From Pseudomonadota bacterium (GTDB lineage Bacteria > Pseudomonadota > Alphaproteobacteria > Rhizobiales > Xanthobacteraceae), in assembly GCA_023392205.1 (NCBI GenBank), contig JAEVZN010000626.1, positions 1 through 6,336 on the forward strand: a stretch of 6,336 nt of DNA. The letters are read 5' to 3'. The translations under genes were made by a program, and so were the position numbers. Under the pieces are notes generated by a model that saw only the letters and a program-made list of their open reading frames with translations, had not been told where the DNA came from and made no database searches. This document shows, one piece after another, positions 1-5,438 of the stretch. The stretch's first letter is position 1. Each line of letters starts with the position of its first letter.

Positions 1-1436
1 GTGATGTTGGAGTCGAGAATGGTCGCCAGCGCCCGTTTGAAGCCGGCGTCGATCGCCTGGATCGCGTTTCGCCCGGCGCGCAGTTCTTCACGGATTCGCT
101 CGTAGATCAACACGTTGGAGTCCACCGCGATGCCCACCGTCAGCACGATGCCGGCAATGCCCGGAAGCGTCAGCGTGGCGTTCAGCAGCGACAGCACGCC
201 GAAGATCATGGCGACGTTGAGCGCCACGGCGATATTGGCGAACAGCCCGAACAGCCCATAGGTCGCGAACATGAAAAGGATCACCGCCAGCGACCCGATC
301 CAGGCCGCGCGGACCCCGCTATCGATGGAATCCTGTCCGAGACCGGGACCGACCGTGCGCTCCTCGATGATCGTCAGCGGCGCCGGCAAGGCACCGGCCC
401 GCAGCAGGATCGACAGGTCGTTTGCGGCCTCCACCGTGAAGCTGCCAGAAATCTGGCCGGACCCGCCTATGATCGGTTCGCGGATGACCGGGGCCGAGAT
501 CACTTCATTGTCGAGCACGATGGCGAAGGGCCGCCCCACATTCTGCTGCGTGGCCGCGGCGAAACGGCGGGCACCATTGGTATTGAAACGGAAGGAGACG
601 ATCGGCTCGCTGGTGCGCTGATCGAAGCCCGGCTGCGCATCCACGAGGTCCTCACCCGCCACGACCACGCGCCGTTCGATGACATAGGGTTGCCGGTTCT
701 CGGCCGCGGTCCCGTACAGGAGATCCGATTCCGGCGGTACGGTGCCTTGAAGAGCCTGGTCCGGCGTGACCGTCAGGTCCACCATGCGGAAGGTCAGTTG
801 CGCGGTCTTGCCGAGCAGATCCTTCAGGCGCTGCGGATCCTGCAGGCCCGGCACCTGCACCAGCACACGGTCAACGCCCTGACGCTGTATGATCGGCTCG
901 ACGGTGCCGAGTTCGTTGACCCGGCGTTCGATGATCTGGATCGATTGCTCGACCGATTGCCGGATGCGCTCGACCAGAGCGGGCTCGGTGACCGTCAGCC
1001 GGAACAGGCCGCCGCCGGCATCCACCACGTTGACGTTACGCTGCCCGGTCGCCTGCAACAGGCCGCCCAGCGGCTGCGACAATTCCTGGAATTTCTGCAA
1101 GGCGAGCTTCTGGTCGACACCCTCGCGCACCCGGAATTCGACCGTATTGCCACGCACGGTGACGGCAGCCGGGCTGCCGAGCCTGTTCTCGCGCACCACC
1201 CGGCGGACATCGTCCCGCAGCGATTCGACCCGCTCCTTGCGAACCGCGCCCGAATCGACCTCGAGAAGGATGAGCGAGCCGCCCTGCAGGTCGAGCCCGA
1301 GCACGATCTGGCGCTGCGCCCAGGTCGGCCATTTTTCGACGACCTCCTTGGAAAAGAAATTCGGGATCGCGAACGCGCAGATCGTGAACGTCGAGATCAG
1401 AATCGCAGCCATCTTCCAGGGCGAGACATACAACAT
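1..1436 (-). CDS. secD: Protein translocase subunit SecD (3' end cut by window edge)
   Basis: SecD works with SecF (and YajC) in the inner membrane. It uses the proton motive force to pull secreted proteins out of the SecYEG channel on the periplasmic side. The first 478 codons are visible; the stop lies beyond position 1, and about 50 residues are probably missing judging by typical alphaproteobacterial SecD. The start is ATG at 1436, giving MLYVSPWK followed by a membrane segment (about residues 9-28). The family motif LGLDLQGGS is at 46-54, and the periplasmic P1 region follows with VQVPGLQDP at about 193-201. Further membrane segments start near Trp379. The conserved acidic residue of the fourth membrane segment, in the motif AVDSNVLIYERI, is Asp439; its counterpart in characterised SecDF is needed for proton coupling. 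The visible end, near ILDSNI, matches the start of the next conserved segment. No strong Shine-Dalgarno sequence precedes the ATG. yajC lies 154 bases upstream on the same strand. Confidence 0.97.
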   Translation of the reverse strand, partial: MLYVSPWKMAAILISTFTICAFAIPNFFSKEVVEKWPTWAQRQIVLGLDLQGGSLILLEVDSGAVRKERVESLRDDVRRVVRENRLGSPAAVTVRGNTVEFRVREGVDQKLALQKFQELSQPLGGLLQATGQRNVNVVDAGGGLFRLTVTEPALVERIRQSVEQSIQIIERRVNELGTVEPIIQRQGVDRVLVQVPGLQDPQRLKDLLGKTAQLTFRMVDLTVTPDQALQGTVPPESDLLYGTAAENRQPYVIERRVVVAGEDLVDAQPGFDQRTSEPIVSFRFNTNGARRFAAATQQNVGRPFAIVLDNEVISAPVIREPIIGGSGQISGSFTVEAANDLSILLRAGALPAPLTIIEERTVGPGLGQDSIDSGVRAAWIGSLAVILFMFATYGLFGLFANIAVALNVAMIFGVLSLLNATLTLPGIAGIVLTVGIAVDSNVLIYERIREELRAGRNAIQAIDAGFKRALATILDSNI

Positions 1437-1590
1437 CGATTTAACCCGTCATGACGAGGCATCGGCGGCCCGGTCCGGATGAGACCGGGCGCTCCCTCGC
1501 GACCTTTTCAATCCTAGTGAGACATGATCGTGTCCGAAAAGCGCTCCCGGCTCCCGGACCGCATGCCTCTGTCGCCGGTGCGGCGATTCC
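1437..1590 (-). promoter_or_regulatory. yajC-secD spacer: structured, repeat-rich leader of secD
   Basis: These 154 bases between the yajC stop and the secD start are unusually long for two Sec genes that are often nearly adjacent. Seen directly: a hairpin just after yajC (arms 1572-1577 and 1581-1586, 3-base loop); a perfect 8-bp hairpin 32 bases before the secD ATG (arms 1468-1475 and 1483-1490, 7-base loop); and an 8-bp complementarity between 1471-1478 and 1554-1561 that overlaps one arm of that second hairpin, so the two pairings exclude each other. An 8-base direct repeat GCGCTCCC occurs at 1489-1496 and 1541-1548. None of the hairpins is followed by a T-run on the minus strand, so a simple intrinsic terminator is unlikely. 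Possible roles are attenuation, mRNA processing or stability, or just an inserted dispersed repeat. I found no convincing promoter in it. Confidence 0.45.
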
Positions 1591-1923
1591 TCAGCTTTCG
1601 TCCTTGACCGGTTCGCCCTTGGCGCGGACATCGCTGATCATCTGGCGAACCTGACGGATGCGAACGCCGTCTGCCAGTTCGACCTCCAGCTGGTCGTCGT
1701 CGACAACCTTGGTCACCTTGCCGATCAGGCCGCCCGACGTCACGACAGTGTCGCCACGGCGAACATTCTTGACCATTTCCTGGTGCAGTTTCACGCGCTT
1801 CTGCTGCGGACGCAGAATCAGGAAATACATGATCACGAAGATCAGAATGAAGGGCAGCAGGGAAACGAGCATATTGCCAGTGTCGCCACCGGCGGCCTGG
1901 GCAAAAGCGGGCGTGATCAGCAT
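1591..1923 (-). CDS. yajC: Preprotein translocase subunit YajC
   Basis: YajC is a small inner-membrane protein that associates with SecDF and the SecYEG channel; it is not essential in E. coli. The 110-residue product has the usual family length and architecture: a short N-terminus (MLITPAFAQAAGG, typical of alphaproteobacterial YajC), one membrane segment at about residues 18-37, the conserved basic motif LRPQQKR right after it (37-43), and the cytoplasmic beta-rich domain with GDTVVTSGGLIGKV (57-70). The start is ATG at 1923, with a GAGG Shine-Dalgarno (1931-1934) 7 bases upstream. The stop is TGA at 1591-1593. It has a good promoter in the divergent spacer, and secD follows 154 bases downstream on the same strand, so yajC is the likely first gene of a Sec operon. 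Confidence 0.96.
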   Translation of the reverse strand: MLITPAFAQAAGGDTGNMLVSLLPFILIFVIMYFLILRPQQKRVKLHQEMVKNVRRGDTVVTSGGLIGKVTKVVDDDQLEVELADGVRIRQVRQMISDVRAKGEPVKDES

Positions 1924-1930
1924 CGAACGG

Positions 1931-1934
1931 CCTC
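1931..1934 (-). promoter_or_regulatory. Ribosome-binding site of yajC
   Basis: The minus strand reads GAGG here, 7 bases before the ATG at 1923, a normal Shine-Dalgarno position. It supports the chosen yajC start. Confidence 0.6.
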
Positions 1935-1982
1935 ATTGAACGTGTCGTTCGGCGCGCGCTTTTGCGCCCGAAAACGGCGCGG

Positions 1983-2010
1983 ACTATAGCGGCGGCTGCC
2001 CCAATTGCAA
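1983..2010 (-). promoter_or_regulatory. Sigma-70-type promoter for yajC
   Basis: On the minus strand, a -35 hexamer TTGCAA (2005-2010, 4 of 6 consensus bases) and a -10 hexamer TATAGT (1983-1988, 5 of 6) are separated by 16 bases. The -10 sits in the context GCTATAGTCC, common in alphaproteobacterial housekeeping promoters. Transcription would start near 1976, leaving a leader of about 50 bases before the yajC ATG. The spacer is shared with the divergent ATPase gene. The promoter is inferred from hexamers only, but this is the clearest one in the window. Confidence 0.65.
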
Positions 2011-2063
2011 TCTTGCGGACCGCGCCGGCGAACATGCCGCAAGAGCCGCCCAAACCGCTGGCC

Positions 2064-2092
2064 TTGCGGCGCTTTTCCGCCCCCGCTATGGC
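2064..2092 (+). promoter_or_regulatory. Possible weak promoter for the DUF815-type ATPase gene
   Basis: The plus strand has TTGCGG (2064-2069) and TATGGC (2087-2092) separated by 17 bases. The matches to the -35 and -10 consensus are only about half, but position and spacing fit. A transcript starting near 2099 would give a leader of about 34 bases to the ATG at 2133, with the purine-rich AAGGA at 2116-2120 inside it. This is tentative and rests on the choice of the 2133 start. Confidence 0.25.
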
Positions 2093-2132
2093 ATCGCCCG
2101 CACACTTTGGGGGAAAAGGACCGAAACCGGGC

Positions 2133-3107
2133 ATGCCGAAAGCCAAGAAGCGCGCCAGCGCGCGAACCCAGACGAAGGCCAAAGCCCAGGGTAAAGGGCG
2201 CACAAAGTCCGCGGCCATGGCCACAGGCGCAAAACCCCGGCGCGCGCTGTCCGGCGACCCCCTTCTGACCCGGATCGCCGAGGCCCTGGAGCGGCTGTCG
2301 CCCGCCATGCCGGCCAGGCCCGATCTGTCAGCCGCCGATGCTTTCGTGTGGCATGCCGACGGCCACCGGCTGGCGGCGGTCCCCAGGGTCAACCGGGTGG
2401 ACATGACCCTGCTCAAGGGCATCGACCGGATGCGGGATACCCTGATCGAGAATACCGAGCGCTTCGCGCGCGGGCTTCCCGCCAATAATGCCCTGCTCTG
2501 GGGCGCGCGCGGCATGGGCAAGTCGTCGCTGGTGAAGGCCGCTCATGCCAGCGTGAATGCCGCGTCCGGCCGGCCGGGCAACCTCAAGCTGATCGAGATC
2601 CACCGCGAGGATATCGAAAGCCTGCCCGCCCTGATGCTGATCCTGCGGGATGCGCCCTATCGCTTCATCGTCTTTTGCGACGACCTGTCCTTCGACGGAG
2701 ACGACACCTCCTACAAGTCCCTCAAGGCGGTTCTGGAGGGCGGCATCGAAGGACGCCCGGACAATGTCATCCTCTATGCCACATCGAACCGCCGGCATCT
2801 GATGTCGCGGGACATGATGGAGAACGAGCGCTCGACGGCCATCAATCCCGGAGAGGCGGTTGAGGAGAAGGTCTCCCTCTCCGACCGGTTCGGCTTATGG
2901 CTGGGCTTCCACAAATGCAGCCAGGACGAGTTTCTGGCGATGGTGGACGGCTATGTCCGCCACTTCGATATTCCCGTCGACGACGCCGACGAATTGCGCC
3001 GCGAGGCCCTCGAATGGGCGACGACACGCGGCTCCCGTTCGGGCCGCGTGGCGTGGCAATTCATTCAGGATCTGGCGGGACGCCGCGGGGTGCGGCTGAC
3101 GGGTTGA
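2133..3107 (+). CDS. DUF815-family AAA+ ATPase of unknown role
   Basis: This is a predicted P-loop ATPase of the DUF815 family, which is widespread in proteobacteria and has no established function. From the chosen start the product has 324 residues. A basic, Lys/Ala-rich tail (about residues 1-35, probably disordered) leads into the ATPase core: Walker A GARGMGKSS at 124-132, Walker B FIVFCDDLSF at 178-187, a sensor-1-like strand ILYATSNRRHL at 213-223, the family motif VSLSDRFGLWLGF at about 247-259 with a possible arginine finger at Arg252, and a C-terminal SGRVAWQF at 303-310. No signal peptide or membrane segment is visible, so it is probably cytoplasmic. I chose ATG 2133 because an AAGGA lies 12 bases upstream and the N-terminus resembles that of relatives. 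The frame stays open upstream (ATG at 2088 and 2034, TTG at 1962), so up to 57 more residues are possible but look like non-coding DNA. The gene diverges from yajC and converges on the LysM/LytM gene. Confidence 0.88.
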   Translation: MPKAKKRASARTQTKAKAQGKGRTKSAAMATGAKPRRALSGDPLLTRIAEALERLSPAMPARPDLSAADAFVWHADGHRLAAVPRVNRVDMTLLKGIDRMRDTLIENTERFARGLPANNALLWGARGMGKSSLVKAAHASVNAASGRPGNLKLIEIHREDIESLPALMLILRDAPYRFIVFCDDLSFDGDDTSYKSLKAVLEGGIEGRPDNVILYATSNRRHLMSRDMMENERSTAINPGEAVEEKVSLSDRFGLWLGFHKCSQDEFLAMVDGYVRHFDIPVDDADELRREALEWATTRGSRSGRVAWQFIQDLAGRRGVRLTG

Positions 3108-3118
3108 GACCGGTCAGC
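3095..3118. terminator. Hairpin spanning the convergent 3' ends, possible bidirectional terminator
   Basis: An imperfect 24-base inverted repeat covers the ends of both converging genes. Outer arms are GCTGAC (3095-3100) and GTCAGC (3113-3118), inner arms GGT (3102-3104) and ACC (3109-3111), with one G-G mismatch layer and a TGAG loop that includes the ATPase stop codon. The stop codon of the minus-strand gene lies in the right arm. Only two T residues follow on the plus strand and none on the minus strand, so it is a weak intrinsic terminator at best. It may protect 3' ends or limit convergent read-through. Confidence 0.4.
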
Positions 3119-4607
3119 TTGCGCCGGTGAGATATTGCATCGGGTCGACCGGGGTCGCACCCTTCCTGATCTCGAAATGCAATTGCGGCGATGAGACATT
3201 ACCGGTCTGGCCGGACCGGGCGATGGTCTGGCCGCGTTTGACGCTGTCGCCGCGCTTCACCATCAGTTCGCTGGCATGGGCATAGGCGGTGACATAGCCG
3301 TTCGCATGCCGCACCAGTACGAGATTGCCGTAACCCTTCAGCTCGTTGCCGGCATAGGCGACCACGCCATCGTCGGAGGCCTTGACCGGCGTGCCTTCCG
3401 GCACGGCGAGGTTGATCCCGTCATTCTGCTGGCCGGTGGGCTTCGGACCGAAGCCTGCGATCACCCGGCCGCGCGCGGGCCAGCGAAAGCCCGGCGATGC
3501 GGAGGCGGTCGATTCCGGCGCCGCCGCAGGTTCGGCGTTGCGCGGCTCGGCCACCGGATTATCCGCGGCAGGCGTGACAACCCGCGCCGAATTGGTGGCA
3601 GGCGTCTGGATTTCGGCCATGCGCGGCTGAGGCGCAGGCTGCGGGCGCGCCTGAGCCGCAGCGGCGACCGGTGCCGGGCGCGGCGCAACGGCAGGCGACG
3701 CGGTCTGGCTTGCAGAGCCGCCGGGAATGGTCAGCCTCTCGCCCATGCGCACCATGTGATGCGGCGGCAGATTATTGGCGTTGGCGATCGCCAACGGGCT
3801 CACCTGATAGCGGCGGCCGATTGCATACAGGGTCTCGCCCGGCGCCACGACATGCACCTGGTTGCGGCCACCCGAAGCGGGCGTATTGCGGACGCTGCCG
3901 GTGAAGGCAGGTGCCGGCAGGGATTGCGGCTGCGCGGTCTGGCGCACTACCGGCGGCGGGGGCGCCGGACGCGACGCGGTGGCGCCAGCACCATTTGCGT
4001 ATTTCGGGATGACCAACCGCTGGCCCGGGTAGATCGGCGTGCCGGTGCTCATGCCATTGGCTTCGGCAATGGCGATAGCCGGCACACCATAGCGGCGCGA
4101 CATGGTCTGGATCGTCTCGCCCTGCCCCACGGTCACGGGCGTGCCGCCATTCCAGTCCCATTGCCGGTTGGCCTGCGGCTGTGCCGGCGCGGCCGGACGC
4201 GGCACCGATCCGGTGACATCCTGGCGCTGCGGCGGATGATAGGCAGCAGGCTGGGCGGGAGGCGCAGGCTGGTATTGCGGCGCCGCCGGTTGATAGGCCG
4301 GCGTCTGGTATTGCGGCTGCGCCTGATACTGAGCCTGCGGCTGGTATTGCGGCTGCGGCTGATAGGGCTGCGACTGGTAGGGCTGCTGGTGTTGCGGCAG
4401 CGGCTGGCGGTCGACATGGTTCGCCTGCGGCCGATAGCCATTCACCGAGCCGGTCGTCGCGGGCGGCTGCGACGAAAACGGATTGGAGAACGGCTGCTCG
4501 AAGCGGTTGGTATCGCCGCTGCATCCGGCCGTCGCCAGAGCCAGCGCGGCACAGAGCGTCAGACGGGACACGGAAGGCGAGCGAACGTGCTCAGCTGGAA
4601 AACGCAT
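3114..4607 (-). CDS. LysM/LytM (M23-like) lipoprotein, NlpD/DipM-type amidase activator
   Basis: The 497-residue product is an envelope protein probably involved in septal peptidoglycan splitting. Signal sequence at 1-28 with a lipobox-like end ATAG before Cys29, so a lipoprotein is likely. Then a Pro/Gln/Tyr-rich linker (about 60-145), LysM 1 (about 157-202), a Pro/Ala-rich spacer, LysM 2 (about 250-295), another Pro/Ala linker, and the LytM domain (about 374-493). In active M23 peptidases zinc is held by the motifs HxxxD and HxH. Here the first pair is Asn395 and Asn399 (in NDGIN) and the first His of HxH is Gln475 (in PQLHFEI); His443 and His477 remain. Loss of these ligands is typical of NlpD, EnvC and DipM, which activate amidases rather than cut peptidoglycan. 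The order surE-pcm-this gene matches surE-pcm-nlpD in E. coli. Start ATG 4607 lacks a strong Shine-Dalgarno; a GTG at 4571 is a weaker alternative. Two LysM domains and a lipobox separate it from Caulobacter DipM, so I give no symbol. Confidence 0.93.
   Translation of the reverse strand: MRFPAEHVRSPSVSRLTLCAALALATAGCSGDTNRFEQPFSNPFSSQPPATTGSVNGYRPQANHVDRQPLPQHQQPYQSQPYQPQPQYQPQAQYQAQPQYQTPAYQPAAPQYQPAPPAQPAAYHPPQRQDVTGSVPRPAAPAQPQANRQWDWNGGTPVTVGQGETIQTMSRRYGVPAIAIAEANGMSTGTPIYPGQRLVIPKYANGAGATASRPAPPPPVVRQTAQPQSLPAPAFTGSVRNTPASGGRNQVHVVAPGETLYAIGRRYQVSPLAIANANNLPPHHMVRMGERLTIPGGSASQTASPAVAPRPAPVAAAAQARPQPAPQPRMAEIQTPATNSARVVTPAADNPVAEPRNAEPAAAPESTASASPGFRWPARGRVIAGFGPKPTGQQNDGINLAVPEGTPVKASDDGVVAYAGNELKGYGNLVLVRHANGYVTAYAHASELMVKRGDSVKRGQTIARSGQTGNVSSPQLHFEIRKGATPVDPMQYLTGAS
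4270..4400 (-). repeat. Degenerate tandem repeat coding a Tyr/Gln/Pro-rich linker
   Basis: Inside the LysM/LytM gene, short units whose plus-strand core resembles GGCTGGTATTGCGGC recur imperfectly. They encode a linker of repeated QPQYQ, QAQYQ and YQPQP-like units at about residues 70-113. Such linkers let LysM and LytM domains reach through the periplasm, and repeat number often varies among strains. The repeat is seen directly; any length variation is inference. Confidence 0.7.
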
Positions 4608-4614
4608 CGGTTAC

Positions 4615-4648
4615 AACTCACTCGTACGCCACAAACGCAAAGTGAGTT
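4615..4648 (-). promoter_or_regulatory. Inverted repeat over the translation start region of the LysM/LytM gene
   Basis: A perfect 8-bp inverted repeat has arms AACTCACT (4615-4622) and AGTGAGTT (4641-4648) with an 18-base spacer. On the minus strand the second arm (4622-4615) ends 7 bases before the ATG and contains the only GAG-like Shine-Dalgarno candidate. It could be an mRNA hairpin that hides the ribosome-binding site, or a dimeric repressor operator (arm centres 26 bp apart). Confidence 0.4.
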
Positions 4649-4661
4649 AACACCCGCGAAG

Positions 4662-4676
4662 TAAATAAGGCTTTAA
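4662..4676 (-). promoter_or_regulatory. Possible CtrA-type site upstream of the LysM/LytM gene
   Basis: The minus strand reads TTAA, seven bases, TTTA, which is 7 of 8 fixed bases of the CtrA consensus TTAA-N7-TTAA. A TTGACG hexamer (-35-like) lies about 12 bases upstream on the same strand, but no good -10 follows at normal spacing. CtrA regulates cell-cycle and envelope genes in many alphaproteobacteria, so the site is plausible before a septal factor. The patch is AT-rich, which makes chance matches easier. Confidence 0.3.
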
Positions 4677-4709
4677 GCGAGCTTGAAGCGTCAACCTTAA
4701 TGGACGCCG

Positions 4710-4738
4710 AAAAATCAGGTGCGGATATCGAAGCCGCA
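4710..4738 (-). terminator. Possible weak terminator downstream of pcm
   Basis: After the pcm stop, the minus strand has a 5-bp stem TGCGG/CCGCA (4734-4738 and 4720-4724, 9-base loop), then five bases, then five T residues (4714-4710). The stem is short and the T-run is displaced, so termination would be inefficient. It would partly separate surE-pcm from the LysM/LytM gene, which has its own candidate signals. Confidence 0.25.
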
Positions 4739-4753
4739 TCGCTTGGGCGAAAA

Positions 4754-5413
4754 CTACAATTCCTGCGCCTTTCCGGGCAGAAGCGGTACGAAACGCACCG
4801 CAAGCAGGTCTTCGCGCGCGACGCCTTCCGCCGTTTTGCGCAGCCGCACAAGTTGCTGCGGACCGTCATGCGGTCCGAGCGGCAACACCATGATGCCATT
4901 CTCGTCGAGCTGGTCGAGCAGAGCGACCGGCACATCTTCCGCCGCTGCGGTGACGATGATCCGGTCGAAGGGCGCGCGCGCCGGGGCGCCCCTCATGCCG
5001 TCACCGACAATGACCTCGATATTGGTATAGCCGACCAGATCGAAAGCGCGCCGCGCGCGGTCGGCCAGCGTACGATAGCGCTCGATGGAGATCACGAAAG
5101 CCGCAATCCGCGAGATCACCGCCGCCTGATAGCCGGAGCCGGTGCCGATTTCGAGCACGCGGTGATGCGATTGCAGCTCCAGCAACTCGGTCATGTAGGC
5201 GACGACATAGGGCTGGCTGATGGTCTGCCCGCAGGCAATCGGGAGCGCATGATCCTGATAGGCCTGCTCCTTCGTATCCTCCGGTACGAACATCTCGCGC
5301 GGCACCTCGTCCATCGCCCGCAGCACGGCGGCATCGGTGATGCCGCGCCGCCGCAGCGTCAGCATGAACTCCATGCGATCCAGATTCTTATTCGCCGGTT
5401 TGCTGGGCCACAT
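4754..5413 (-). CDS. pcm: Protein-L-isoaspartate O-methyltransferase
   Basis: Pcm transfers a methyl group from S-adenosylmethionine to the carboxyl group of L-isoaspartyl residues in aged proteins, starting their repair to aspartate (EC 2.1.1.77). It acts in the cytoplasm. The 219-residue product has the usual bacterial length. Seen in order: [20 protein letters not shown] near 22-40; the substrate-site region [14 protein letters not shown] at 61-74; SAM-binding motif [14 protein letters not shown] at 86-98; ISIERY at 108-113; VGDG at 136-139; [14 protein letters not shown] at 149-162; and a C-terminal VRFVPLLPG at 206-214. ATG 5413 was chosen. The frame extends to a TTG at 5458 overlapping surE, but that has no ribosome-binding support; an internal ATG at 5374 is a shorter alternative. 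surE ends 25 bases upstream, so both are probably co-transcribed. Confidence 0.95.
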   Translation of the reverse strand: MWPSKPANKNLDRMEFMLTLRRRGITDAAVLRAMDEVPREMFVPEDTKEQAYQDHALPIACGQTISQPYVVAYMTELLELQSHHRVLEIGTGSGYQAAVISRIAAFVISIERYRTLADRARRAFDLVGYTNIEVIVGDGMRGAPARAPFDRIIVTAAAEDVPVALLDQLDENGIMVLPLGPHDGPQQLVRLRKTAEGVAREDLLAVRFVPLLPGKAQEL

Positions 5414-5438
5414 CGGCTGATCTCGGTGGCGCGTCCCT

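Noticed and set aside
690..1454. Plus-strand open frame (254 codons) opposite secD
   Set aside because: Antisense to conserved SecD coding sequence; composition is dominated by Arg, Asp, Leu and His, and it shows no domain or ribosome-binding site.
1468..1490. Intrinsic terminator between yajC and secD
   Set aside because: The hairpin is strong, but no T-run follows it on the minus strand. It is kept only as a structural element of the leader.
1514..1564. 16-codon minus-strand frame in the secD leader as a possible regulatory leader peptide
   Set aside because: It starts at the ATG within GCATGC and has no Shine-Dalgarno. Its sequence MRSGSRERFSDTIMSH has no arrest-like or signal-like character, and it lies in the repeat-like element.
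1514..2521. Minus-strand open frame (335 codons) running from inside the ATPase gene across yajC
   Set aside because: It overlaps both the ATPase and yajC genes in the wrong frame, with no motifs. It is a GC-driven shadow.
3276..4664. Long plus-strand open frame (462 codons) opposite the LysM/LytM gene
   Set aside because: It is Arg/Gly/His-rich with no recognisable domain, and lies antisense to a clear lipoprotein gene with strong family motifs. In GC-rich DNA, long antisense frames are expected.
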